A stretch of DNA of 64,000 bases from Actinernus sp. WN-2022. Taxonomy: Eukaryota > Cnidaria > Anthozoa > Actiniaria > Actinernidae. Positions 34,403-45,879 of the stretch are shown here, piece by piece (the first letter of the stretch is position 1; every line of letters begins with the position of its first letter). Under the pieces are notes generated by a model that was not told the DNA's origin, searched no databases, and worked only from the letters and a program-made list of their open reading frames with translations. The translations under genes were made by a program, and so were the position numbers. Location of the stretch: positions 1,798,001 through 1,862,000 of the forward strand of contig JAOWCC010000286.1 in the NCBI GenBank assembly GCA_030867875.1. The letters are read 5' to 3'.

Positions 34403-34465
34403 AGTTTCTTACAGTAGTTGCCAATAATTCGGAAAAAAATGTCTCGTGGATGTGACCAAATTCTA

Positions 34466-35375
34466 GAGGGTCCACAATAGGTTTTACGGGATGCGGGATT
34501 GGGCGTTTTTTGGACACGGGATTTCAACTTTTGACGGGACGCGGGATATAGATGATTTTTGCTGCGGGATACGGGAAATAGAGGCACCGAGAGGAGGGAA
34601 TCGGGATTTTCGCGATCTGCTTATCTGTCTTACTTTAGTTCGCTTTATCTGTCAATCAGAGAAAAGAATAAAACCCGACGTGGTCAAAACCGGTTTAGTC
34701 AAAAGAACATTTCACTGGTTTCTCAGGTGTCAATCAAAAGGAATTAGTCTTCTGGCATGGAAGTGAGATTCGTACTTGGAGCGCCAAAAAGCCGCCAATA
34801 GTGCCAGAGATTATTCCGCCTTAATTAGTTCTCATCGCTTCGCTGCTCGGTCTTCTCGCTGACGTTTGCTTAGAGAGGGCATTATAATCTTAGAACCTCT
34901 GGCATCCAGAGTAGGGGCTTCGTGGATTTTCAAAACTAATATTGAATAAAAAGCAAGAATACTTACAGGATTGTTTTTATTTGTCCATGGGCTGTGTGGG
35001 GTAAAAACTCGCCCCAAAACGCAGACATTGCAACCACACCCAGCCCATGGACAAAAAACACAATCCTGTAAGTATTCTCACTTTTTTTTCAATATTAGTT
35101 TTGAAAATCCAAGACTAAAAAATCCCATACAAATGCTAGTAAATATTGCCACTTACAGTGCTTGGGTTACCTGTGGACAGACGAGACACGATTACAAACC
35201 GTCGCGTAATTAAAACAACTACGAAAGGAACAATTACAACTACTGGCAATCGCAACTTATTTTTAGAGCATTATGTTTCGGGATCGGGATTCGAGATAAA
35301 ATATTGCGGGATTGCGGGATTGAGAGAGAAAAATGGTGGGATTGCGGGATTTAAGAACCCCTATTGTGGACCCTC
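34466..35375. mobile_element. Non-autonomous DNA element with 6-bp target duplication
   Basis: The ends read GAGGGTCCACAATAGG and its complement, and ATTCTA flanks both sides exactly (34460-34465 and 35376-35381). Near both ends the interior repeats GCGGGAT/ACGGGAT words many times. It contains a nested foldback at 34922-35112. No transposase is encoded. Confidence 0.85.
34922..35112. mobile_element. Nested foldback element
   Basis: Arms of about 85 bp pair across the centre near 35015. The left arm runs TGGATTTTCAAAACTAATAT, then CTTACAGGATTG and GTCCATGGGCTGTG; the right arm is its complement. It lies inside the element with GAGGGTCC ends. Confidence 0.8.
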
Positions 35376-35385
35376 ATTCTAAGAC

Positions 35386-35484
35386 GGTTAGATAATGAAC
35401 ACTCGAGTTCTATGTGATTTAGAGTGCCTTCGTGGTTTTCTATCTAAATTCTCGGCACTCTAACTCGAGTGCCATTATCTAACC
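35386..35484. mobile_element. Small foldback MITE
   Basis: GGTTAGATAATG and ACTCGAGTT on the left pair with AACTCGAGT and CATTATCTAACC on the right, with a further inner pair AGAGTGCC/GGCACTCT. About 100 bp, no coding capacity. Confidence 0.75.
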
Positions 35485-35579
35485 CTTACATAGCGCAATT
35501 TTCAACCGCAATGCGTCTTGGGTGATTGTGGGCCTTTAAGCCAGAGCTCTGAGCAGCTGTACAGAATGCTTAATTAGTG

Positions 35580-35860
35580 AAAGGGATTTCACCTGGGATA
35601 TTTAACAATTATTCACCAAAGTGGAGCTGAATATTTACAGAGCCGCTTTGGCGAGTTAATATCGACCACTATTCACCGACACTGACGTGAATAATTGTTT
35701 TAGTATATACCACACCGCAGGTGAATAGCCAGCACCAAATAGTTATTTTGTTTTCTGTCAAATGGACAAAGAACGAGGTGATCGCTGCTTCGCTCGGAGG
35801 TGAATGTGAAATCATATTCACCATTTGAGTAGCCAATGTTTGGTGGCTCCTAGAGGAGCC
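35580..35860. mobile_element. Foldback repeat family, copy B (inverted)
   Basis: The reverse complement of copy A at 11.9 kb: AACAATTATTCACC, TAGTATATACCACACC, GGTGAATAGCCAGCACCAAATAG and GTCAAATGGACAAAG occur in mirrored order. The central hairpin is less perfect than in copy A. Confidence 0.8.
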
Positions 35861-35884
35861 GTTTGGTTGATTTAGCAGGATAAT

Positions 35885-36680
35885 TTATGATATCGAAATC
35901 TGTGCGTATGAATAAATCCGCAATGTTATAACTTTTCTCGCAACATTGTATTTCAAATCGTGGGTGTTGATTAAAAAAAAACGCACATAGTTCCTCCATG
36001 ATAAATGCGTTATTTCTTTCTTGGTAAACTTTCCTCCTGTCGTTCTTGATTTCTTGGAAAACTTCGCCCTCGATTTCTTGGAAAACTTCGACCTCTTGTT
36101 TATCTCCTGAAGTAACTGGTTTTGGAGAGGAGCTAAAATAGCTTTCAAACAATAAATAGTAAACAATAAACACACAATTTTTAAAACATGTCAACTATTA
36201 ATATGTTTGATCAAACCTGTTTTTTTTTATTGATAGGAAAGAATTTTGCTTTTGTTAATTCACAACAAAAATGCTAAAAAGGGCAACATATAAATGTATC
36301 ACTCAGCATACATCCTATTTATAGGAAATATAGGAGGATTTCTTGAAATATAGGCTCTTTATAGGATCCTATACAAATTATAGGAAAAATAGGAAATATA
36401 GGAGGTATGGGATGTCTGAAATATAATTAAAACTATAATTCTACGCTGCATATAATAAGAATTCTTTGAAAAAAGGTCAAACTACATTTTAAACATAGAA
36501 TAGAAAATTTGTGCATAATGAAAAGTAAGAACGGAATCAAAACAATTTTTTGACTTTTTAGGATTTTGTAGCTCCTAGTTGGGCGTCCTTGGAGGACTCC
36601 GTTATCTGCTGTTCAATGATTTTAATCATACCATCTATTATTTCCTCTCCCTCTCCCTCGTCCTCCTGGCCTTTGCGTCC
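35885..36680 (-). other. Possible short exons of an unknown minus gene
   Basis: One candidate exon starts after an acceptor GCTATTTTAG near 36135 and encodes a duplicated EVFQEI unit, then ERNNAFIMEELCAFFF; it remains open to about 35850. A second, from about 36680, reads GRKGQEDEGEGEEIIDGMIK and IEQQITESSKDAQLG. They could be parts of one acidic protein, but neither a start nor a domain is seen. Between them, 36290-36410 holds ATAGGA-rich low-complexity sequence. Confidence 0.3.
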
Positions 36681-36705
36681 TGTAGAATAATTATATCATA
36701 ATAAG

Positions 36706-37502
36706 TTGGCTGATACGAGTCTTCCACCAATAGAAGCCTTCTACTCGAAGATATACGATGCATCGATCTCAGAAGAGGATTATGAACATGCAAATAATGT
36801 TTGGAAGAATTTCGATATGAAATCTATGAAAGACTACCATGACATATATCTCAAATCTGATGTCATCTTATTGGCAGATGTGTTCGAGAATTTTAGAGAT
36901 GTATGTTTGAAGAACTATAATCTAGATCCAGCATGGTACTACACATCACCAGGATTGTCATGGGATGCCTGTTTGAAAATTGTTACATGATATCGATATG
37001 ATAAATATGGTTGAGAAAGGTATTAGAGGTGGGATATCAATTATCTCAACCCGTTATAGTAAGGCTAATAATAAGTACACGAAGAATCATGATTCGTCGA
37101 AGCCATCAAAATATATTCAATACCTAGATGCGAATAATTTATATGGATGGGCAATGAGTAGAAAATTGCCAACACATAATTTCAAATGGATGAATAAGAT
37201 GGAGTTGAAGAAGTGGGATAAGTATCCTTCTATCTTGGAAGTGGATCTAGAGTATCCGATATGACTTCACAACCTCCATAACGATTATCCTCTAGCTCCA
37301 GAAAGACTAACAGTAAATGAGGTAGAGAAATTGATTCCAAATCTGGGTAATAAATCTAAGTACATTATCCACCATAATACGCTAAAAGTATATGAGAGCA
37401 TGGGATTGAAGATTACTAAGATCCACAGTGGTATAACGTTTAGTGAGAGTGCTTGGATGGCTCCATACATAAACTTGAATACAGAGCTGCGAAAGGTACC
37501 AT
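36706..37502 (+). pseudogene. Polinton/Maverick-type DNA polymerase B fragment
   Basis: Plus-strand frames encode a central piece of a protein-primed family-B DNA polymerase: DYHDIYLKSDVILLADVFE with the exonuclease-side Asp, YYTSPGLSWDACLK, then after a frame break near 36980 GIRGGISIISTRYSKANNKY and YLDANNLYGWAMS, which carries the first polymerase Asp motif. A stop near 37262 interrupts the following part, and homology ends near 37500. Neither the N-terminus nor the second catalytic motif is present. Polintons are large self-synthesising elements related to adintoviruses. None of their other genes was recognised nearby, so this is an inactive scrap. Confidence 0.85.
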
Positions 37503-37599
37503 AGTGAAGTTAGCAGGCTACTCAGCAGGCAACTCGCAAAATAACATTTCAGACCATAACTCCGAAACTAAGCATCCAATCAACACGAAACACAAGTGG

Positions 37600-37930
37600 C
37601 ACACAACAAACAATATCACGTGACCAAAACATATGACGTCATAGGTCACGTGACACATGAGAAAATAAGCTATATTACAAGGAATATCACCAATACAGAC
37701 TCAATTAATGGTAGACGCATTACTGACTCGACACCAAAGTCATATGCTAATCAGATGTGATGACGTCATAGATCACGTGACAGTAAAGAATATTCGTAAT
37801 AATAGTACGAAGTATCATTAATACAGACCTGAAATTATCAAATATTGATCAATCATCAAACACCTATATCATACGCTAATCAAATCTGATGACGTCATAT
37901 ACCACGTGACTACGAGAACTAACCACACCC
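37600..37930. repeat. Three spaced repeats carrying TGACGTCA and CACGTGAC
   Basis: TGACGTCATAGGTCACGTGA near 37634, a variant TGACGTCATAGATCACGTGA near 37759 and TGACGTCATATACCACGTGA near 37889 are about 125-130 bp apart within loosely similar units. Each joins a CRE-like palindrome to an E-box-like palindrome with a fixed spacing. Confidence 0.7.
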
Positions 37931-38102
37931 ATAATATCAGAAATCGCGGCTTTGTAGATGGACTAGCCACAGCCATAATACGAGAAATCGCGCTTTGTAG
38001 ATGGACTAGGCATACTGATAATATGAGAAATCGCGCTTTGTAGATGGATTAGCCACAGCCATAATATGGGAAATCGCGCTTTGTAGATGGACTAGGCATA
38101 CG
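37931..38102. repeat. 43-bp satellite, first block
   Basis: About four units of the satellite (ATAATATGGGAAATCGCGCT, then TTGTAGATGGACTAG) precede a LINE 3' end that interrupts the array. Confidence 0.9.
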
Positions 38103-38391
38103 TAGGAATTGGGGACAACAGAAGTTTACCTACCATGCACTATTAGACTGGAACTCTTTAGACTCTGAAGTTATACAATCAACTACATTATCAATTTTTA
38201 AATCTTACTGGCACATAACTTAATTTCATAATATTCCTTGTTCTATTTCTATTTTATTTCAACCATTTATCTTTTCTGTTTTCCGTATATTAGTGAAATA
38301 TATATTTTTAATACAGGACCTCCCTGAAAATCACAAATTGTGAGTGGAGCTTTCCTGTCAAAATATTATTATTATTATTATTATTATTATT
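38103..38391 (+). mobile_element. LINE 3' end inserted in the satellite
   Basis: The segment encodes the last residues of a LINE protein (FTYHALLDWNSLDSEV...STTLSIFKSYW) and then a 3' untranslated region ending in (ATT)n. The satellite resumes directly after, so insertion occurred within an existing array. Strongly 5'-truncated. Confidence 0.8.
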
Positions 38392-40580
38392 ACTCATAAT
38401 ATGGGAAATCGCGCTTTGTAGATGGACTAGCCACAGCCATAATATGGGAAATCGCGCTTTGTAGATGGACTAGCTACAGCCATGATATGGGAAATCACGC
38501 TTTGTAGATGGACTAGCCACAGCCATAATACGAGAAATCGCGCTTTGTAGATGGACTAGGCATACTCATAATATGAGAAATCGCGCTTTGTAGATGGACT
38601 AGCCACACTCATAATATGGAAAATCGCGCTTTGTAGATGGACTAGCCGTACTCATAATATGAGAAATCGCGCTTTGTAGATAGACTAGCCGTACTCATAT
38701 TATGGGAAATCGCGCTTTGTAGATGGATTAGGCATACTCATAATATGGGAAATCGCGCTTTGTAGATGGACTAGCCACAGCCATAATTCGGGAAATCGCG
38801 CTTTGCAGATGGACTAGCTACAGCAATAATATGGGAAATCACGCTTTGTAGATGGACTAGCCACAGCCATAATACGTGAAATCGCGCTTTGTAGATGGAC
38901 TAGGCATACTCATAATATGAGAAATCGCGCTTTGTAGATGGACTAGCCACACTCATAATATGGGAAATCGCGCTTTGTAGATCGACTAGCCGTACTCATA
39001 ATATGAGAAATCGCGCTTTGTAGATAGACTAGCCGTACTCATATTATGGGAAATCGCGCTTTGTAGATGGACTACCCACATCCATAATATGAGAAATCGC
39101 GCTTTGTAGATGGACTAGGCATACTCATAATATGGGAAATCGCGCTTTGTAGATGGACTAGCGACAGCCATAATACGAGAAATCGCGCTTTGTAGATGGA
39201 CTAGGCGTACTCATAATATGGGAAATCCGGCTTTGTAGATAGACTAGCCATACTCATATTATGGGAAATCGCGCTTTGTAGATGGACTAGCCACATCCAT
39301 AATATGAGAAATCGCGCTTTGAAGATGGACTAGGCGTACTCATAATATGGGAAATCGCGCTTTGTAGATGGACTAGGCATACGCATAATATGGGAAATCG
39401 CGCTTTGTAGATGGACTAGCCACATCCATAATACGAGAAATCGCGCTTTGTAGATGGACTACCCACATCCATAATATGAGAAATCGCGCTTTGTAGATGG
39501 ACTACCCACATCCATAATATGAGAAATCGCGCTTTGTAGATGGACTACCCACATCCATAATATGAGAAATCGCGCTTTGTAGATGGACTAGGCCAACTCA
39601 TAATATGAGAAATCTCGCTTTGTAGATGGATTAGCCACAGCCATAATATGGGAAATCGCGCTTTGTAGATGGACTAGGCATACTAATAATATGGGAAATC
39701 GCGCTTTGTAGATGGACTACCCAAAGCCATAATATGGGAAATCGCGCTTTGTAGATGGACTACCCACATCCATAATATGAGAAATCGCGCTTTGTAGATG
39801 GACTAGGCATACTCATAATATGGGAAATCGCGCTTTGTAGATGGACTAGCCACAGCCATAATATGGGAAATCGCGCTTTGTAGATGGACTAGGCATACTG
39901 ATAATATGGGAAATCCGGCTTTGTAGATAGACTAGCCATACTCATATTATGGGAAATCGCGCTTTGTAGATGGACTAGCCACATCCATAATATGAGAAAT
40001 CGCGCTTTGAAGATGGACTAGGCGTACTCATAATATGGGAAATCGCGCTTTGTAGATGGACTAGGCATACGCATAATATGGGAAATCGCGCTTTGTAGAT
40101 GGACTAGCCACATCCATAATACGAGAAATCGCGCTTTGTAGATGGACTACCCACATCCATAATATGAGAAATCGCGCTTTGTAGATGGACTACCCACATC
40201 CATAATATGAGAAATCGCGCTTTGTAGATGGACTACCCACATCCATAATATGAGAAATCGCGCTTTGTAGATGGACTAGGCCAACTCATAATATGAGAAA
40301 TCTCGCTTTGTAGATGGATTAGCCACAGCCATAATATGGGAAATCGCGCTTTGTAGATGGACTAGGCATACTAATAATATGGGAAATCGCGCTTTGTAGA
40401 TGGACTACCCAAAGCCATAATATGGGAAATCGCGCTTTGTAGATGGACTACCCACATCCATAATATGAGAAATCGCGCTTTGTAGATGGACTAGGCATAC
40501 TCATAATATGGGAAATCGCGCTTTGTAGATGGACTAGCCACAGCCATAATATGGGAAATCGCGCTTTGTAGATGGACTAT
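38392..40580. repeat. 43-bp satellite, main block of about 51 units
   Basis: Period is 43 bp. The core AAATCGCGCTTTGTAGATGG is nearly invariant, while the segment between cores (CCACAGCC, GGCATACTC, CCACATCC and others) differs between units in a patterned way. The block 39221-39908 is repeated at 39909-40580, an offset of 688 bp = 16 units; an earlier 344-bp (8-unit) periodicity is visible between about 38400 and 39060. Confidence 0.95.
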
Positions 40581-40778
40581 GTAAGGGTTAGAGACTGCTT
40601 GTGAGTTCTTTATCGACAAATACAGGCACGCGCTGACTGTACGGATGAACGAAAAATAATGAATACTGCATGAGGCCGAAGGCCGAATGCAGTATGAAGA
40701 AATTTTGAGTTCATCGTACAGTCAGCAAGTGACTGTATTTTGCCGATAAAGCACAAACATAAAGTCTCTAACCCTTTT
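40579..40778. mobile_element. Foldback element at the satellite edge
   Basis: GGGTTAGAGACT on the left and AGTCTCTAACCC on the right form the ends. Inner arms TACAG...GCTGACTGTACG and CGTACAGTCAGC also pair, as does a small central hairpin GGCCGAAGGCC. It ends the satellite block. Confidence 0.75.
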
Positions 40779-41009
40779 AATATTCAAACTGAGTGCACTG
40801 TCAGCCGTGAATTTCAATTGAAATCAGTTGTCAATAACAATTTCATAAAGAAGTCAAATATTTCGCATGAATTAAATCATTTTACGGTAAATATCTCCAC
40901 AAAGAAAAGTCATTTCAATAGACAATGAATAAAAACAGAAGTAGATAACTTTGCAAAGAATAATTTACTTTGGCGTTCGGTCAGTTTACTTGACGCCTTG
41001 CGAGTACAT

Positions 41010-41900
41010 GTTTGTACATTTAACTCGAAAACGTTTCTCTTGGAGCCATGTATTAAAATATCGAGTATTTAGCCGGCTTAACTCCTAGATAGTCTACTTT
41101 CTTTAATAGTTTCTTTCATTCGAAAATAACTAACCTGCAGATTCCAGTGAATTGAAATCTTGAAACCGGCCTCCATGTGCTCGGCTCTAATGCAAACATT
41201 TTCCAAATAAAAATATCCTAGGTTTTCGAACCTTCCACTGAATTGTCGCTTCATTGTCTCCTCTTATTGACAGAGTAAGGTCTCGCCGGAAATAAAATCC
41301 ATTTCTTCAGTTTGGACTGCTAGAGTGTTGTAGAAACTTTTGTTTACTCAGACACATGTTGACTTGTTAGTTGTTGTACTTCCAGCGCTTGCAAATCAGC
41401 CATTTCTAACGAACGATTATGCAAATGTTTGCCTGAAAACATAATGCGAGGCGAATAGTATGATTGTACATTTAACTCGAAAACATTTCTCTTGGAGCCA
41501 TATATTCAAATATCAATTATTTAGCCGGCTTAACTCCTAGATAGTCTGCTTTCTTTAACAGTTTCTTTCATTCGAAAATAACTAACCTGCAGATTCCAGT
41601 GGGGCAGTGAATTGAAATCTTGACTCGAAACCGGCCTCCGGCCATGTGCTCGGCTCCGATGCAAACATTTTCCAAATCAAATATCCTGGGTTTTCGAACC
41701 ATCCACTGAATTCTCGCTTAATTTTCTCCTCTTATTGACAGAGTAAGGTCTCGGAAATACAATCCATTTCTTAAGTAAAACTACTAGAGTGTTGTAGAAA
41801 CCTTTGTTCACTCGGACACATGTTGACTTGTAAAGTTGTACTTCCAGCACTCGCAAATCAGCCATTTCCAACGAGCGATTATGCAAATTTTCGCCTCAAA
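41010..41900. repeat. Tandem duplication of about 453-462 bp
   Basis: TTTAACTCGAAAAC(G/A)TTTCTC occurs near 41017 and 41470, and GATTATGCAAAT near 41415 and 41877. Both copies contain TTAGCCGGCTTAACTCCTAG. The copies differ by indels such as GGGGCA near 41602. No gene is visible. Confidence 0.85.
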
Positions 41901-42149
41901 ATATATATCTTCTGTCACACAGGCAACAGAGTTCAATCCTGCCGTTACCTTTCTAGTAATTGTCTGCATTTTCACTGTTTAATATGCGATGAGGTTTTCC
42001 AAGCCGTCCAAACACGTAACTAAGCGAAGGACTAAGGTCTCCCTTTCCCTATAGGTAAGAGAGGGTCTGGGTCGAGTGCTGTGGTCACCAATAATGCACG
42101 CTCATTAGCCAATCACATGCTTGGATTTTGTACAATGCACGAAATTTGA

Positions 42150-42575
42150 ACATTAAATAGGCATACTCATAATATGGGAAATCGCGCTTTGTAGATGGAC
42201 TACCCAAACCATAATATGGGAAATCGCGCTTTGTAGATGGACTACCGACATCCATAATATGAGAAATCGCGCTTTGTAGATGGACTACCCACATCCATAA
42301 TATGAGAAATCGCGCTTTGTAGATGGACTAGGCCAACTCATAATATGAGAAATCTCGCTTTGTAGATGGATTAGCCACAGCCATAATATGGGAAATCGCG
42401 CTTTGTAGATGGACTAGGCATACTAATAATATGGGAAATCGCGCTTTGTAGATGGACTAGGCATACTAATAATATGGGAAATCGCGCTTTGTAGATGGAC
42501 TACCCACATCCATAATATGGGAAATCGCGCTTTGTAGATGGACTACCCACATCCATAATATGAGAAATCGCACTA
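42150..42575. repeat. 43-bp satellite, third block
   Basis: About ten units resume here, with the same unit types as the end of the main block (GGCATACT, CCCACATCC, GGCCAACTC). It was probably separated from the main block by insertion of the foldback and duplicated segments at 40.58-42.15 kb. Confidence 0.9.
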
Positions 42576-42913
42576 GCGGTAGTCGTAAGAAATGCAATCG
42601 TTACCGCGGCGATTGTTTCAATAAATATGGCCGTCGGTGACAAAAACCCATCCAACTTGTACAATTGAAACTTTTAATTCCATTTGATTTATTCACTCGT
42701 ATTCACTTAAGCTAAACTATAATATATTTTTGTGACAGTTTAGCGAATGTGTTATTCACATTCGAGCCCCATCGCTAAGTCAAAGCACTGTAACTGTGAT
42801 GGGGAAAAGTATATTGCTGCATGTACCGCTTGTATGAGATACAGATATCTTAATTAATAAGTATATCTTCATTGTTCCACTGACATTCCAGAAGTTATTT
42901 GAACAACTGATTA

Positions 42914-43075
42914 AGTAAGACACTGTCCGGTGATACGTGGAATGCAAAGACGGTTTAATAATAAGACACTGTCCGTTGATACTTGGAGTGCGAAGATCGT
43001 TTAATAATAAGACACTCTCCGGTGATACTTGGAGTGCCAAGATCGTTTAATAATAAGACACTGTCAGTTGATAAT
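42914..43075. repeat. 46-47-bp tandem repeat, 4 copies
   Basis: TAAGACACT starts at about 42915, 42962, 43008 and 43054. Units read GTCCGGTGATAC, TTGGAGTGC and GATCGTTTAATAA with minor changes. Confidence 0.9.
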
Positions 43076-43106
43076 TATGAGGCCAAAGTTCGTTATAAAA
43101 TATTTT

Positions 43107-44520
43107 TCACGGACGTTCGTGGTTCTTTCTCAGCTTTTTCGGAACAGCCTTTCTTTTTCTTTTGTGGCATGTGAATGTGTCTTGCTTTAGGTGATGCGCC
43201 CATTTTTCCCAGTAAAGAGTTTTTCGTTCTCCTTGTTGTTCATAAAGAATCGATGTAGCTCTGTCGTAGGAACATTGTTCATGATCAACAATGAACTTTG
43301 TTAACAGTTCTGGAACAAGGACGTCGATTATATACTCGGACGTTATGCTTTTTCCTTTGTTATCGACCAACTCAGGAGAAGACTGCTAAAGACATCGAAA
43401 TCATGATGCTGGCTTCGTCTACAATAACTTTCAAACAGCTGATGTTGAAGGGAAGATTGTATATTATATAGCGTTTCCTCTCCGAAGTACTTTAGGCCCA
43501 ACACTTTGCGGGTTCTGCACTTAGCGAAGTTGGACTTTCCGAAGTTGTGGTATGGTTGATGACGTTGATATTTCCCATCTGGCAAAGTACTTGATATATC
43601 ACATGCCCATTATTTCATTCAAATAACCCATGTTCTCCCTGACAAACCTTTCTGTGTCCTATTTGGTTTCCATTTCTTTTCCAATCACTTAGTAGATTTA
43701 TAATTCTCCATTGAAATGACGTTTCACATTTATCGATCGGATTGAAGATGCAATAGTTCGATTTGAGAATCGGTCCTTCTGTAATTATTTCGCAAAAATA
43801 GGAAGCTTTGGATGCATTGCAGACTTTGAATGTTAACATATTTGCGTTTTCTCCCACAGAGATGATGTTGCCATCTTGAGATTCCTTTTTCCATTCATAG
43901 CGGTTTACTTTTAAAGGACAATAGTGCACTGGATTCCAATTACTTCCTCCTTCCTGCTTGGCGGCTGTATGACAATAGAACAATTCTCTTTCTTTAATGT
44001 TGCAACCGTTGACAATCTCTTGTGGATGAGTTCCTCAATCATTTCATTTCTTATGTGTTCCTGATTTTCCTCTAATTTCAAACAATTTCTTAGAATGTAT
44101 TGTCGTACAAAAAGCAATGAGAATACTCCACAACTCACGTGGTCTTGTTGCTGTGGAAACGATGCATCAGTGGTCTCACAAAATCCCTCAAAAAAGTGGC
44201 CATATCCTCTCAAGAGGGAAATCGCTCTTAAGTAGCACTTTATCTTCTTTGTGTCTTCCAGACAGGTATTTCCTAATGAGTCATAGCCCACTATTCTTAG
44301 TTGTGGCAGGTCGACCAAACATATTTTCCAATGACCTGGGTTGTGAATAGGAATGACTAAGAAATCGCTATTGGTCAGGTCACACTTGCGGTGAAATTGT
44401 CCACAAATCCGCACCAAGGAAGACGCGTCTGTCTTGTCCTTGGAGAGGATGTCAGATAGCTTGCTGAAAAAATTGGTGTCGTAAACCTTCACATCGTACC
44501 CTTTATTTGCAGCGTCTAGA
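43107..44520 (-). CDS. Ulp1-like cysteine protease gene, 3' part
   Basis: A minus-strand exon begins after an acceptor TTCTAATATTCTAG near 44520 and reads KGYDVKVYDTNFFSKLSDIL. The protease core follows: FLVIPIHNPGHWKICLVDLP with the catalytic His, VGYDSLGN with the Asp, and QQQDHVSCGVFSLLFVRQYI with Gln and Cys. This is the His-Asp-Gln-Cys order of C48 (Ulp1/SENP) proteases, which remove SUMO-like tags; similar domains are often carried by DNA transposons. Downstream, frames at 43983-43615, 43585-43343 and 43370-43107 continue as coding-like segments that would need frame changes or introns. The last ends in a Lys/Arg-rich tail. The protease exon is intact; the 5' exons are not found. Confidence 0.75.
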
Positions 44521-44529
44521 ATATTAGAA

Positions 44530-45180
44530 AATGAAATATATTGATGTAAAGTTCAAGTTCTGGTAATTTTGATGAATATTAGCAATCGATATCTTGATTT
44601 TTGTTCTTTCAAGCAAATTGTCTCCATTTCTGATAGCTTTGAGATGATTTTAAGAAGTTAAAATGGTTCTAAAGTACAGTACAAATGTTTTCTTTGGTCT
44701 TGGTGGAGCAACACAACTTCAAAGACTGGCAGAACAAATGTCAATGGAACATTATGTGAGACTGACACTGGTGGGGACACTTTTCTGCTTCTTAGTTTTA
44801 GTTTTGAGCTCAGGTTTAGAGCTCAGACCAAAAGCTCCTGAGCCAAAAGAGGCAACGTCTGTCTTTTTAGGCCTTAGTGCTTGTCTCCACTCTTTGTATT
44901 TTTGGGTAACCTTGTATGCAGTATTGCTCAAGCACTTGGAGTCATCCTTGCGGAGAACTCACATTGCATTGCTTCCAGGGTCAACACCACAAGACTTAAT
45001 GAGCACTGCTTTGCTGCCTGCATCTGTATTCCTTCTGTACGAACGAACTTCGGAAAATTCAATATTCGATTCAAAGGTGCTACAATCTGAAACGATATTG
45101 ATGATCTATTAAAATACTCTAGCTTTTTGTCATTTAAACGTTCAATTAAACATTGCAAAATCGAATCATACTAATAGCGT
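44530..45180. other. Open frames without recognised domain
   Basis: Both strands are open over 44663-45112 (plus) and parts of the minus strand. The plus frame encodes hydrophobic stretches, and the minus reading has FGSGAFGLSSKPELKTKTKK. Neither has convincing splice sites or a family, so I do not call a gene. Confidence 0.3.
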
Positions 45181-45455
45181 TTCTTCCCTCAGTCTCGTAG
45201 TTTTGTTATTTTTGTTATTTTTTTTGGTTCTTGTTCTATACTTGTGTCTCAATGTGTGTATATGTGTGAGACTATAATATGCTACTTGTTCGACTCTACA
45301 ATGTTAGAAAAATATTGTGTAACGCTACCTAGCTAGATTAGCTTTATATAGTTATTCTGGGTAGCAAATACCCTACTTCTGAACAATCTCCCTTTCACTG
45401 TATATATAATAATTTGTGGTATTTAAATAAAGTTGTTCTTGTTGTTGTTGTTGCA
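45180..45455 (+). mobile_element. LINE 3' untranslated end
   Basis: AT-rich sequence with AATAAAGTTGTTC is followed by (TTG)n at 45432-45452, the pattern of a LINE 3' terminus. No protein-coding part remains. Confidence 0.5.
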
Positions 45456-45879
45456 CCTGTATTAAAAACTCCAACTGTTTCACAGACAGCAATAAGTAGA
45501 TTTTGGGACATTTCTGCCACATGTAGGAGAAACCTCTGTATAAAGACTTCTACTTTGCGCCGGTTCCCCAATAACTACGACAGGATTGTGTTTTCTCCAT
45601 TTTATTCTGTTACATCTGTGTCCTTTTGAGAGTCTCTTACAATCAATTCCTGGCCTCTATTTGAACTAAATCTGACAGGAACCACATTCCATTCCTATAA
45701 CGTAAATTATCTAATGCAGGCATTTCCTGGCTATTTCAGTCAAGTTATTCAGAATGTTTACCCACCTCCCTGGTTTACTGTATTTGGCCACGTGATGACC
45801 TTCCCATGAAATCCAATTAACGGGTCACGTTCGCATGTACACAACTTCTTGCGCAATTAATTCCGGTGTTCCGGTTAGT

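Noticed and set aside
42085..42294. Minus-strand frame with repeated residues
   Set aside because: Translation of the 43-bp satellite.
37931..42575. Regular short repeats suggesting a CRISPR array
   Set aside because: Units are 43 bp with no unique spacers; linkers recur among units, the host is an animal, and no Cas genes are present. It is a satellite.
44663..45112. 149-codon plus-strand frame with hydrophobic stretches
   Set aside because: No family or splice signals, and the opposite strand is equally open. Not called as a membrane protein.
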